A DNA stretch of 64,000 nt, from the NCBI RefSeq assembly GCF_007004625.1, contig NZ_VIFV01000001.1, positions 1-64,000 on the forward strand. The letters are read 5' to 3'. The stretch's first letter is position 1. Each line of letters starts with the position of its first letter. Under the pieces are notes generated by a model. The model was not told the DNA's origin, did not search any database, and saw only the letters and a list, made by a program, of their open reading frames with translations. Shown here in pieces: positions 35,675 through 44,608 of this stretch. The translations under genes were made by a program, and so were the position numbers. The stretch comes from Planococcus salinarum. Lineage in GTDB: Bacteria > Bacillota > Bacilli > Bacillales_A > Planococcaceae.

Positions 35675-37276
35675 CTTCACAGGTATGGACAGGATCATTT
35701 CTTCCAGCAGGGCTGGCATCTGTTCGAATGCGTTCTTGATGTGGAGGCGTTCGGTCCGTTTATGGGCATCTTTGCCGAATTGGCCGATGTTGAGAACCGG
35801 CGCCTTTAGTTGTTTCATTGCCTGGAACGGGATGCTGTAGGAATCGCCGTAGATTGGGGTGTTGTTTTCATATGTCACCCAGCCGTCTTCCTGGTCGCCG
35901 TAATTGATGTAGCTCAAATCGGAAATGCCGTTGAAATAATGGATTTGATTGAGCTCGTGGCCGTATTTGGCCATGGCGTTTTCTTTGATCTGCTCAACAC
36001 AGCGTTTGACCAATTCGTCTTCCGACGAGTTGACCGCCGGGTAATAAGGCGGCGCGAACAGGATGACGATCGCAGGGGTCAATTCCTGGCAATTGAGCAA
36101 GAGGATGTCGGTAATGTGCATCGATTTATCGCGCACGTCCCATTCCGGGTGCATCAGCGTATCATAGATCAGGGCGTTAAAATAATCGCGCCCAAATTTC
36201 TCAATGGCATAATTCAGCAGTTTTTCGTACCGAATAACTTCAATATTTCCGACAGGTTCAATGTTTTCATTGCGGCACATCACCATATAATCTTCCATGC
36301 AATGCGCTGCGGCATCTTTCGCCACTTGTTCAAACAAATCAAAAGTTTCTTTGGCGCTGTGTTCCATCATAAAGACATTGTACATGGCAAACGAGCGGTA
36401 AGGTGTCTGCGCCGAATATGAATTCCTCAGATCTCGTTGCTTCAGTGTTACGGGCAACGGCGTCGTCTCACCGTAGACCGTTTCCTTGAATGACGGGTTC
36501 CATTCCATCCGGTGGGTCAGGTACGTCGAAATATAGCTGGACGTGATGCCGGACAACGGTTCGCCGACATGCGTCTCTTTGCCGTAGAACAAGGCGGCCG
36601 GCATAATTTTGCCGATGGAACCGGAATAAATATAATGGGCCTGGTCGCCCGGATGCTGGGCAAACGAAGGCTCTCCGTTCAGGAATAAAATATAGTCCAG
36701 GTCGTATTCCCGTTCCAAATCGAGCAATTTGCTGACACCGTAGCGCATACCGGCTGAATTGACTTCTTCATCCGGCACCGACAGCAGCAGCAGGTTGATC
36801 CGCCATTCATTCGCGGCAGCCTTTTCAAGCATTGCCATATGCATCGCCAGTCCCGCTTTCATATCCATCGTGCCGCGGCCGAACAAGTATTCACCCGAGT
36901 CGAGATCTGCCAGCGCATATTCGTCCAGCTCATCGCGGAAACCTTTTAACGCTTCCGTCAGCTCAATCGGGCTGCATGCAAGCGGCTTGAGGTCACCGTA
37001 TTCCTCCGTTTGGACGGTGTCAAAATGACTCATCATAACGATGGTATCGGTGGCTTCCGGGTGTTTGTACAGGGCGGTGACGTATTGGCGGTCCCAATTA
37101 ACTTCACCGAGATGAATCTTTTCCGGATTTTCCTGGAAATAAGGGACCTGCTCCAACTTATCTTTCAGTTTATAAGCGAATTCCACTTCCCCTTCCGAAT
37201 GCGTGATGCTTTTCCAACCGACCATTTCACAAAGCAATTGCTGCATTTTCTCCGGTGTTCCCCATAATAATTCCAT
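35663..37276 (-). CDS. rocB: RocB-like M20 family hydrolase
   Basis: 537 aa, longer than ordinary M20 peptidases and matching RocB. Metal ligands are visible: His and Asp in MSHFDTVQ, Asp in GRGTMDMKAGL, Glu-Glu in VPDEEVNS. RocB is named for the B. subtilis arginine-utilisation locus; its reaction is not established. The ATG is preceded by GGAAAGGGG and follows the aminotransferase stop by 3 nt, so the two are one transcription unit. Confidence 0.88.
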   Translation of the reverse strand: MELLWGTPEKMQQLLCEMVGWKSITHSEGEVEFAYKLKDKLEQVPYFQENPEKIHLGEVNWDRQYVTALYKHPEATDTIVMMSHFDTVQTEEYGDLKPLACSPIELTEALKGFRDELDEYALADLDSGEYLFGRGTMDMKAGLAMHMAMLEKAAANEWRINLLLLSVPDEEVNSAGMRYGVSKLLDLEREYDLDYILFLNGEPSFAQHPGDQAHYIYSGSIGKIMPAALFYGKETHVGEPLSGITSSYISTYLTHRMEWNPSFKETVYGETTPLPVTLKQRDLRNSYSAQTPYRSFAMYNVFMMEHSAKETFDLFEQVAKDAAAHCMEDYMVMCRNENIEPVGNIEVIRYEKLLNYAIEKFGRDYFNALIYDTLMHPEWDVRDKSMHITDILLLNCQELTPAIVILFAPPYYPAVNSSEDELVKRCVEQIKENAMAKYGHELNQIHYFNGISDLSYINYGDQEDGWVTYENNTPIYGDSYSIPFQAMKQLKAPVLNIGQFGKDAHKRTERLHIKNAFEQMPALLEEMILSIPVKSRL

Positions 37277-37279
37277 GCC

Positions 37280-38452
37280 TTATCCCCTTTCCGTGACTTG
37301 CAAAGTTTTCAGCCATTCGGCCATCCGCTCCATCGCCTGTTCCAATGTCGGCATGGCATACGCATACGAAATGCGCAGAAAGCCTTCGCCGTAGTTCGTA
37401 AAAGCCGAACCCGGCACTGCCGCCACCCCTCCTTCTTTCAACAGCCGTGTAGCGAAGTCGAAGGAAGAAAGGCCAAATTTTTCGATGGATGGGAATATGT
37501 AAAAAGCTCCTGTCGGTTTGACGACATCAAAACCCATCTCCAGCAATTTGCCGTAGACATAATCACGCCGCGTCTTGTAGGCAGCGTTCATTTCGTCCGG
37601 CACAAAACGGTTATTGCGCAATGCCTCGATAGCCGCATGCTGACTTGGCAGAGACGCACAAACCGTGTTGTACATATGCACTTTCAGAACATGCTTCATG
37701 TATGTCTCCGGCCCGAGCAAAAAGCCCATCCGCCAGCCCGTCATCGAATGCGATTTCGACAAGCCGTGCACAAGGAAAGTCCGGTCTTTGATGTCGTTAC
37801 AGCACGCGAATGAAAAATGCTGTCCCTCGAAGACATTCTCTGAATAGATTTCATCCGATATGATGAATATTTCATGTTTTTTCAACACTTCAACCAACGC
37901 ATCAGTTTCTTCTTTATTCAAACTGACACCCGTCGGATTTGACGGGAAATTGAACAGGACCGCTTTCGTCTTATCCGTAATGGCCGCTTCCAGGCGCTGC
38001 GGATCCGGCACCAAACCGGTGTCCGAGGTATCCAGCAGAACCGCTTTGCCGCCGTTCAGTTCAACCAGCGGAACGTATCCCGTGTAGCAGGGCGCCGGAA
38101 TAACGACTTCATCGCCTTCTTCGAGGATCGTCCGCAGCAGGGAATCCAGCGCTTCGCTGGCACCGTTCGTGATAATGATTTCCGTCTGCGGATTATAGGA
38201 CAGCGCGTAGCTGTCGCTGAAAAACGACGCAACCTCCTGGCGCAGCTCAAGCAGGCCGGCATTGTGGGAATAGCTGGTCCGGTCGCCCGCGATGGCATCC
38301 ATCCCCGCTTTTTTGACCGCTTCCGGGGTCGGGAAGTCAGGCTGGCCGATTGTCAGGTTGATGGCGTCCGGATAATCCACCAGCTGGTTGAAAAATTGGC
38401 GTATGCCGGAAATAACGAGCGCTTCCGCCCGGGGATTAAGGGATAATGTCAT
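37280..38452 (-). CDS. patA: Class I/II pyridoxal-phosphate aminotransferase (PatA-like)
   Basis: 390 aa fold type I aminotransferase. Visible: TIGQPDFPTP, NGASEALDSLL, NFPSNPTG, SDEIYSE and the PLP-binding lysine in HGLSKSHSMTGWRMG; a C-terminal Arg in FLRISYA binds the substrate carboxylate. It resembles B. subtilis aminotransferase A. Exact amino-donor specificity cannot be told. First gene of a patA-rocB pair. Confidence 0.87.
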   Translation of the reverse strand: MTLSLNPRAEALVISGIRQFFNQLVDYPDAINLTIGQPDFPTPEAVKKAGMDAIAGDRTSYSHNAGLLELRQEVASFFSDSYALSYNPQTEIIITNGASEALDSLLRTILEEGDEVVIPAPCYTGYVPLVELNGGKAVLLDTSDTGLVPDPQRLEAAITDKTKAVLFNFPSNPTGVSLNKEETDALVEVLKKHEIFIISDEIYSENVFEGQHFSFACCNDIKDRTFLVHGLSKSHSMTGWRMGFLLGPETYMKHVLKVHMYNTVCASLPSQHAAIEALRNNRFVPDEMNAAYKTRRDYVYGKLLEMGFDVVKPTGAFYIFPSIEKFGLSSFDFATRLLKEGGVAAVPGSAFTNYGEGFLRISYAYAMPTLEQAMERMAEWLKTLQVTERG

Positions 38453-39072
38453 AAAGATCTCCGATCCATTCGTTATTTTCTTCTATTATATTCTTTTCAT
38501 CCCGCACATTAACAGGGAGGATACTCATATAAAAAACGTGGGGCAAAAGAATTTCGGCCCTTCAGCGCACTATTGCAGCGGCAGGAGCAGGTCTATTTAC
38601 CGACAACAATACCGGCAGCCCCAACCGAATTCTCCTATTGTCCCCATCATAATTAATTTTGTCCATAAGAACAAGAAAAAACGGTTGATATGCGGTGGTT
38701 TTATTCGCATTCTGTTGCATGGTTTTTTGGACTTATCTTACGGTTAGTGATTTTTATCTTACGGTTTGAAGTGTTTATCTTACGGTTCGCCGTTTTTATC
38801 TTACGGTTCCACTTTCCCTGTGGGTTTCTCCTTGAAAAACTGATCTTTGGACTGCCCAGTGGGCGGAGCGGTAATAGGGGGTTGTTTGATGGACAGCGAT
38901 GGTATCTGATGGTTTGAGGAATTTATCTTACGGTTTTCATATTTTGTCTTACGGTTTGAAGTGTTTATCTTACGGTTCGCCGTTTTTATCTTACGGTTCC
39001 CCATTTCATGTTGATTTATTCAGACCAGCCTGCTGGTTATACGGGTTCGCCCTTCCCTAAAACGAAAACGGC
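38453..39072. other. Intergenic region of 620 bp holding cluster D
   Basis: The left 270 bp (38453-38724) shows nothing recognisable. The remainder is the degenerate phased repeat listed separately. Confidence 0.5.
38734..39000 (+). repeat. 21-bp phased repeat array, cluster D (degenerate, partial hairpin)
   Basis: TATCTTACGG recurs at 38734, 38755, 38776 and 38797, exactly 21 bp apart. A degenerate hairpin remnant (GGACTGCCCAGTGGGCGG) follows, then a second motif run to about 38995. The two runs share their last units almost identically. Orientation as clusters B and C. Confidence 0.85.
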
Positions 39073-39093
39073 TCAGCGGGTGCTGAACCGTTT
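39067..39093 (-). terminator. Terminator overlapping the end of the EamA gene
   Basis: The stem ACGGTTCAGC / GCTGAGCCGT covers the last codons. On the minus strand it is followed by TTTTCGTTTT. Confidence 0.6.
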
Positions 39094-39999
39094 TTTTCTT
39101 TTTCGGAGCAGGTCTTCTGCGGCGCCCGAGCCGAACAGGACGCCGATGACAATGAGTACAAAGCCGCCGAGGTGGCCGGGCAGAATGGTTTCATTCAGGA
39201 TAATCGACGCTGCAACCAGCGAAAATAAGGTGTTTAAGTTCATGAAAATCGCCGCTTTTGTCGGGCCGGCCTGGCCGATCGAATAATTATAGAGCATATG
39301 GCCGACTGAGGTGCCGAGAACGGCCGAAAAGACGAATGCCAGCCAGAACACCGGCGGAACGTCCCCGAATGCCGCCATGCCGCCCGGTTCCTGGATGAGC
39401 GAGATGAAAAACAGCACAATGGAACCAGTAATGAACATATAGCCGGTCATCAGCCGCGGATCCAGGTTTTTTGCCGCATTGGCAATGACGATGTAACTGA
39501 GCACCTGCGTCAGGATCGAGATGAAGACAAACAAGTCCCCGACATTCATGCCGCTCGTGGGACCGCTGCCGACACGCACCGTGATAATCACTCCGGCAAG
39601 GCCGATGACCACACCGAGCCATTGCAGGCGTGACGGGTAATTGCGCATGATGAGTGACACAAGGACCGCCGTCAGCATCGGACCGGTGCCGAGAATCAGT
39701 CCGGCATTCGTGCCCGTGGTGAGTGTCAGCGCATTCGACAGGAAATAATGGTGCGACACGACGTTCAGCAGCGCGCCGAGCAGGATGTATTTCCAATCGA
39801 TGCGGCTCGGCCATCGCAGCAGCTTGAAATAGCCGAGAATGACGAACACCGAAATCCCCGCGAGGAGAATCCGGAATGTCGTCAGGGTAACCGGACCGAC
39901 AAATTCGACCATGTATTTTACTGTTGCGAGATTAAATCCCCAAACGATCATGACACCGGTCAAAATCATGTATATTTTCCACTGCTTCAATCCAGTCAT
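39073..39999 (-). CDS. DMT superfamily transporter (EamA family)
   Basis: 308 aa with ten predicted membrane spans in two EamA repeats. The N-terminus MIVWGFNLATVKYM and the second-repeat NLNTLFSLVAASIILNE are typical. Family members export amino acids, metabolites or small hydrophobic solutes; the substrate here is unknown. Monocistronic. Confidence 0.85.
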   Translation of the reverse strand: MTGLKQWKIYMILTGVMIVWGFNLATVKYMVEFVGPVTLTTFRILLAGISVFVILGYFKLLRWPSRIDWKYILLGALLNVVSHHYFLSNALTLTTGTNAGLILGTGPMLTAVLVSLIMRNYPSRLQWLGVVIGLAGVIITVRVGSGPTSGMNVGDLFVFISILTQVLSYIVIANAAKNLDPRLMTGYMFITGSIVLFFISLIQEPGGMAAFGDVPPVFWLAFVFSAVLGTSVGHMLYNYSIGQAGPTKAAIFMNLNTLFSLVAASIILNETILPGHLGGFVLIVIGVLFGSGAAEDLLRKRKKRFSTR

Positions 40000-40079
40000 G
40001 CCTTCTTTCGGTTTTCGGAATAAATATTCATTTTACGCCCAGTTGCCGGGAAAGTAAATGACTATCCCGCATAATCAGC

Positions 40080-40500
40080 CGATCAGCGTAGTGGTCGGGC
40101 GGTGGCGGCTGCCACCGCCCACTGGGGGAAAGCCGGTGGAAAAGTCGGCACGTTAGGTAAAAGTGGTTATACGGGAGGTAAATCTCGCTATAGGGGAGGT
40201 AAACGCATCTATACGAGAGGGAAATCAGTTTATACGACAGGTAAACCAGTTTATACGACGGCTAACCCTCCACCCAGCGAGCCAACCCACTATCCGGTAG
40301 TGTTCGGGCGGCAGCCGCCGCCCCCTGGGCAGTCCGCCGGCAGCGGACTGCTTTCCGTTCGAATGCCCTTTTCAATCCGTGAAAGCCGGTGGAAAAGTCG
40401 GCACGTGAGGTAAATCTCGCTATACGGTAGGTAAACTCCGTTATACGTGAGGTCAACCGGCTTATACGATAGCTAAATGCAGCTATACGACAGATCCCCC
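40080..40500 (-). repeat. 21-bp phased repeat array with hairpins, cluster E (TATACG version)
   Basis: Two units with the TATACG motif version on both sides of a hairpin block (CTGGGCAGTCCGCCGGCAGC, at about 40326). Motifs such as TATACGACAGGTAAAC repeat every 21 bp. Orientation as cluster A, opposite to B-D. It fills the gap between the EamA and HlyD-like genes (40000-40570); no supported gene lies in it. Confidence 0.88.
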
Positions 40501-40530
40501 CACCCCAAGCATGACACTTAACCGCAGCAC

Positions 40531-40560
40531 AAAAAAACCCGTGAGCATCCGCTCACGGGT
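40531..40560 (-). terminator. Terminator of the membrane protein/HlyD-like operon
   Basis: A perfect stem ACCCGTGAGC / GCTCACGGGT is followed by seven T on the minus strand. Confidence 0.9.
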
Positions 40561-40570
40561 CCAGACTTAT

Positions 40571-41869
40571 TCATCTCGCCAACAGGTATTCAACGTACTT
40601 GCGCCAATAGGTGTTTTTCGCGTGTTCCATGTCCGGCTGGATGCTCGGGAAAGGCAGGAATGCCTGTGGTGCTGATGCGAATCGGCGCAGCAAGTCGTTG
40701 TCGACCACGGTCGCGCCGGCTTCCATGCCATCGCTGAGTATGGCTTTGCCTTCCAGATCGAACGCAATGGTGACTGGCACCGCTTCGGCGCGCCCTTCTT
40801 CATTCAACACGAATGCATTGCCTGTGCCGTTGTAGCGGTCAAAAATCCAGGTATCTTTCAAGGCAACTGCATCCGCCGCTTCGTTGATAACGATGGAGGC
40901 ATTGGCCGTTTTGCCGTAAGGAACGGCGTCTGTGATCGGCTCTTCTGTTATGATCAGGACTTCGTAAATCGCAATCGGATTATTCTGGTCTACGGGATCA
41001 AGTGCGCGGTAGGCGTCGAGCCATTTCGAACCGCCTGCCGGCAGCTGTGACTTACGTAAAATTTTGCCGGGCATTGCCTGCCCGATGCCATCGACATGCA
41101 AAAATACACGGTCGTCGACGGAGACGTCCAGCCATTCTTCTTCGACCACGTAGGTCATGAAGAGTTTTTCACTCGAATAGATTTCGATGCTCATCGGCAT
41201 GGAACCGGCATCAACTTTGCCGACCACGCCTTCAATCGGACTGACAAGAGCCGGTTTGGCTGTATTCTGATCCAGCTGGGCTTCCACCACTGCCAACTGG
41301 GTTTCAATTGAAGCAATGCGCTGTTCCGCTTCCGCAATTCCGGCCGCATAGGACCCGTCCTGGGGAACCTCGACGTCCAACGACACATTGATGTCGAGTT
41401 CAACGGTGTCGCCTTGTGCGGTTGTCACCGTATCACGGTCTGTTGAAGAGCCGGTAGTCGGCCGGGACTGGCGGGAGCTGGCTGTTTCAAGATCCTGCAG
41501 CGCACTTCGCACTTCACGCAGTTCATCTTCAAGCGCATCTTCTTCCGCTTCCCAGATGGCGCGTTGTTCTTCGCTTTCGGATTCGTTCAACAGGGCCAGT
41601 TCTGTGCCGGCTTCGACATAATCTCCTTCATTGATGATCCATTGTTCGATTGCAGCGGAATCCTGTATAAAGATTTCCGTGGCTCCCAGCGGGGCGGTGA
41701 TGGCCTCTTTCGGCAATTTCTCCGAGTAGCTGCTCGTATATGTACGTTCGTATTCACTGATGTAAAGTTTTTTCGGCACCTGGCTCCTTTCGCTGAACAA
41801 CAGGATTGCATTGGCTGCCAAAAAAGCGGTGATGGCGATGGATAAGCCGATCGCAAAGTATTTATTCAC
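40571..41869 (-). CDS. HlyD-like membrane-fusion (efflux adaptor) protein
   Basis: 432 aa from a GTG at 41869, overlapping the upstream gene by 8 bp with AAGGAGTGG upstream. One N-terminal membrane anchor (FAIGLSIAITAFLAANAIL) precedes a lipoyl/barrel-sandwich half (WIINEGDYVEAGTELALL), two coiled-coil segments (about residues 90-125 and 165-195) and the second lipoyl half (ALVSPIEGVVGKVDAGSMP). This is the adaptor layout of HlyD/YknX proteins, which link a transporter to the envelope. No ABC ATPase is adjacent; the only partner is a membrane protein upstream. Confidence 0.75.
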   Translation of the reverse strand: MNKYFAIGLSIAITAFLAANAILLFSERSQVPKKLYISEYERTYTSSYSEKLPKEAITAPLGATEIFIQDSAAIEQWIINEGDYVEAGTELALLNESESEEQRAIWEAEEDALEDELREVRSALQDLETASSRQSRPTTGSSTDRDTVTTAQGDTVELDINVSLDVEVPQDGSYAAGIAEAEQRIASIETQLAVVEAQLDQNTAKPALVSPIEGVVGKVDAGSMPMSIEIYSSEKLFMTYVVEEEWLDVSVDDRVFLHVDGIGQAMPGKILRKSQLPAGGSKWLDAYRALDPVDQNNPIAIYEVLIITEEPITDAVPYGKTANASIVINEAADAVALKDTWIFDRYNGTGNAFVLNEEGRAEAVPVTIAFDLEGKAILSDGMEAGATVVDNDLLRRFASAPQAFLPFPSIQPDMEHAKNTYWRKYVEYLLAR

Positions 41870-42554
41870 CCCGAACCACTCCTTCCGTAAAGCCTTCGAG
41901 CATGTCCGCCAACGGCACAAAGCTCAATGCGCCGATAAACAGCGCGACAAGTACATGCAGAAGAATCAGCCCGAACAATAACAGCTTCGGTGAAAATTTC
42001 ACGTAATTGCGCAGGAACCGGTACTGGATGGCGATGATCAGCGACGTGAAAATTGTCAGCTGGTTAAAGAACAGAATGACGAACGAGTGGTTGAACAGCA
42101 TTGCCGCCAACGGGCCAAATGAAAAAAGGGACAAGTATGTCGTGTAACCGAGTAGAGCAAATATGAAAAACAGCAATGCTTTTTCGATGATCAGGATTGC
42201 CGTTACATATGTCTGCATGACGAGCGCAGCGCGCCAGGGAATTTTCAGGAAACGGCTGAAAAGAAAAGCCGCACCGTATGTATGAAATGCCAGGTAGATT
42301 CCGGCCCAGATCAGGCTACCGGCAAGCGAAGTCCAGCGGGCCAGCGTGTAGGCTTCCTCATCGCCCGCCACCAGATACGGTGTCAGCGATGCGCTGTTCA
42401 TGCCCCAAATTTCCCGCAGTGCAAAAAGAAGCACACCCAGCCCAAACAACCATCCGAGCCTCTTATTGAAATGCCGCATTTCCGAATTTTCCAGATTATG
42501 CAGGAGTTGTCCCTGTCTGGCGAAATAATGCCAGAACTTAAAATCAAATATCAT
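41862..42554 (-). CDS. Polytopic membrane protein, unassigned
   Basis: 230 aa with about five to six hydrophobic segments after a charged N-terminus (HYFARQGQLLHNLENSEM). It is not recognised with confidence; the arrangement is loosely like YIP1-type proteins. It overlaps the HlyD-like gene by 8 bp, so the two are translationally coupled and probably work together. There is no ATP-binding motif. Confidence 0.65.
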   Translation of the reverse strand: MIFDFKFWHYFARQGQLLHNLENSEMRHFNKRLGWLFGLGVLLFALREIWGMNSASLTPYLVAGDEEAYTLARWTSLAGSLIWAGIYLAFHTYGAAFLFSRFLKIPWRAALVMQTYVTAILIIEKALLFFIFALLGYTTYLSLFSFGPLAAMLFNHSFVILFFNQLTIFTSLIIAIQYRFLRNYVKFSPKLLLFGLILLHVLVALFIGALSFVPLADMLEGFTEGVVRGE

Positions 42555-42675
42555 ATGGCCTTATTCCCTTCCTGGCGATTGGCGAAAAGCGTATGTTAAC
42601 CTTCTCTTACTTTACCAAAAAACGGCGGACTTTGGAATCCCGTAACTGGTACAATTTTCAAAAAATGTATTGTCT

Positions 42676-42719
42676 GAATTGTTTGGGTGACTGTCACCCG
42701 ACAATCACCCAAACAATTC
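42676..42719. repeat. REP-like palindrome R5
   Basis: The outer arms are GAATTGTTTGGGTGA and TCACCCAAACAATTC (15 bp, perfect), with a nested GGGTGACTGTCACCC. Same core as R1-R4. It lies just after the DUF2187 gene terminator. Confidence 0.8.
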
Positions 42720-42724
42720 CAAAG

Positions 42725-42752
42725 AAAAAACCTCCCGCACACGGCGGGAGGT
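42725..42752 (-). terminator. Terminator of the DUF2187 gene
   Basis: The stem ACCTCCCGCC / GGCGGGAGGT type pairing is followed by TTTTTT on the minus strand. Confidence 0.85.
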
Positions 42753-42784
42753 TGGAATCAAACTATTTTTAAATGTTGTAATTA

Positions 42785-43042
42785 TTATTTTTTCTCTTGT
42801 TTTTCCTGAGTTTCCTGTGTTTCTACAATCGTGTATTTCTTATGTGAAATCACGGTCATGTTGGATGGTGCACCAATTTCTTTTGCATCTTCAGGTGAAA
42901 TTTCAACAATTACCGAGTTATCCATGATTTTAAAAATGGTTCCGTTGACCTCGACATCATTGCGGGTAAAGGAAATCCATTCTCCGATGAAGCGGGCCGC
43001 TACAAATTCTGATACTTCTTTTTCATGTGGTTGGAATGCCAT
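42785..43042 (-). CDS. DUF2187 family protein
   Basis: 85 aa. A short beta-rich protein with GEWISFTRNDVEVNGTIFKI and NSVIVEISPEDAKEIGAP, the pattern of DUF2187 proteins of Bacillales, followed by a charged tail of repeated QE/QEK. Function unknown; the small SH3-like fold suggests a regulatory or ribosome-associated role, but I cannot support one. The start is preceded by AAAGGCGTGG. Confidence 0.75.
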   Translation of the reverse strand: MAFQPHEKEVSEFVAARFIGEWISFTRNDVEVNGTIFKIMDNSVIVEISPEDAKEIGAPSNMTVISHKKYTIVETQETQEKQEKK

Positions 43043-43188
43043 TGTTATCCACGCCTTTCTTTTAGAAACAATATCAGTTTATTATATCATAAAAACGTGG
43101 AATTATCATCATATGACTCCTTTATTTCCTCCGGAAAACGGCTTTACGGTTTCCTGGTTGCTGTTTTGCCGGGAAAAGCAGCGGATTG

Positions 43189-44118
43189 TCACTCGACGCC
43201 CGGCAGGATTGTCAGCGTCATTTCAGTGGCATCGAGTTTTGCCACGACACCAAGGGGCACAGAAAAGTTCGGCTCGCAATGGCCAATTTTGAAGCCTTTG
43301 ACAACTGGTATGCCCAAATCTTTGAAGTAATGATCGAATACCTGGTCAAGACTCAACGACTCTTCGGGTTTCTTCGGATCGGAATTTTTGAAATCCCCGA
43401 TCACCACGCCGGCCAAATCCTCAAATTTTCGGGCCATCCGCAACTGATTCAACATGGCATCCACTTCGTGTGGCTGTTTTTCTACATCTTCAATCAATAA
43501 AATCCGGTCTTTGGTATCGATTTCAAACTTCGTTCCAATGCTGCTCCGCAAAAGCCCCAGGTTGCCGCCCACCAATTCCCCTTGGGCCACGCCTCTGCTG
43601 ACGGGCGTCAATGTGGAAATTCCTTCGTCATAATGCAATTCGAACGGTGCGAATAATTGGCCGAACATGCGGCCGCTCCGTTCATGGAATTCATCTTTGC
43701 CGACATCGGAAGCCAGCATCGGCCCGTGGAAAGTCACCAGATCCGCGTATTGGCCGATTGCCGTATGCAAAAATGTGATATCCGAATAGCCCCAAAATAC
43801 TTTCGGATTCTCCTTGATCATCGCGAAATCGATTCGATCCGTCATCCGTGCGGCTCCGTATCCTCCGCCCGCACAAAAAATCCCTGCAACTTCAGGGTCT
43901 TCGAACATGGCATGCAGATCCGCCAGTCGCTCTTCCTCCGTGCCCGCGAGGTAGCCGTATTTCGCTTCCACCGCGTTACCCATTTTCACTTTCAGGCCCA
44001 GTTCTTCCAAAAATGGCAATGCTCTTTTCAAATTCTCAAGGTCCGGCGGGCTTGAAGGCGCAATTACGCCAACCGTATCTCCGCGCTGCAACCGTTTTGG
44101 CAATGTCCGCAAAATCAT
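43189..44118 (-). CDS. LD-carboxypeptidase (peptidase family S66)
   Basis: 309 aa. N-terminal GDTVGVIAPSSPP is typical of S66. The nucleophile elbow GYSDITFLH holds the catalytic Ser. The Glu and His lie in LLIEDVEKQPHEVD and IGHCEPNFSVPLG. The family removes the terminal D-residue from murein tetrapeptides in recycling, or cleaves microcin-like substrates (MccF). The ATG at 44118 is close to its ribosome site AAAGGAGTGG; a TTG two codons later gives better spacing. Confidence 0.88.
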   Translation of the reverse strand: MILRTLPKRLQRGDTVGVIAPSSPPDLENLKRALPFLEELGLKVKMGNAVEAKYGYLAGTEEERLADLHAMFEDPEVAGIFCAGGGYGAARMTDRIDFAMIKENPKVFWGYSDITFLHTAIGQYADLVTFHGPMLASDVGKDEFHERSGRMFGQLFAPFELHYDEGISTLTPVSRGVAQGELVGGNLGLLRSSIGTKFEIDTKDRILLIEDVEKQPHEVDAMLNQLRMARKFEDLAGVVIGDFKNSDPKKPEESLSLDQVFDHYFKDLGIPVVKGFKIGHCEPNFSVPLGVVAKLDATEMTLTILPGVE

Positions 44119-44409
44119 CCACTCCTTTTATATGCAACTATCGATCAGCTCCGAAAAAATCTCTCGGCTGTGCTTCCTTCCAATATAGCAATGCGCCAGT
44201 CTTTCTTCAAGCTGGCGAAATATATGATATTAAGTATTTTCATTGTAGTTTGTTATTTTTAAATTATTTAGAATTTTTAGTTATATAGTATCATGACAAC
44301 ATTTTGATTTTTCAATAGAATGGGAACAGGTTATAAATCACCCAAGGATTTATCGCTTATAAGCAAGATCTTCTGAACAAACCAGAAAAGACAAAGGGAG
44401 CGGATTGTT
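44119..44409. other. AT-rich intergenic region
   Basis: Strongly AT-rich spacer between the LD-carboxypeptidase start and a small membrane-peptide gene. No structure seen. Confidence 0.4.
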
Positions 44410-44514
44410 ATGAATTTCGAAAAAGCACTTGAATTGGGATGGGAAGATCTTGCACTGGGAATTGTTGGCTCGACAGCCGTCATGCTTTTCGTCAACTTTT
44501 TCACAATGATGTAG
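44410..44514 (+). CDS. Small membrane peptide, 34 aa
   Basis: An ATG with GGGAG about 10 nt upstream opens a 34-codon frame: a charged N-terminal half (FEKALELGWEDLALGIVG) and a hydrophobic tail (AVMLFVNFFTMM). It is followed by a clear terminator at 44545-44580. The own ribosome site and terminator argue it is real. It is too short to assign by family. Possibly a small membrane regulator or toxin-like peptide; function unknown. Confidence 0.55.
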   Translation: MNFEKALELGWEDLALGIVGSTAVMLFVNFFTMM

Positions 44515-44544
44515 AGGTGACTCATGTATACTTTCAAACCGTAA

Positions 44545-44580
44545 AATCCCTTTTCCGGATTCCAAGGAAAAGGGATTTTT
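44545..44580 (+). terminator. Terminator of the small membrane peptide gene
   Basis: AAAATCCCTTTTCC / GGAAAAGGGATTTT forms a strong stem followed by T. Confidence 0.8.
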
Positions 44581-44608
44581 GCTGTGTTCTGCAGGGTTTT
44601 AAGCAAAC

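Noticed and set aside
26520-40500. CRISPR array
   Set aside because: The motifs are contiguous at 21 bp with no separate unique spacers, and there are no cas genes.
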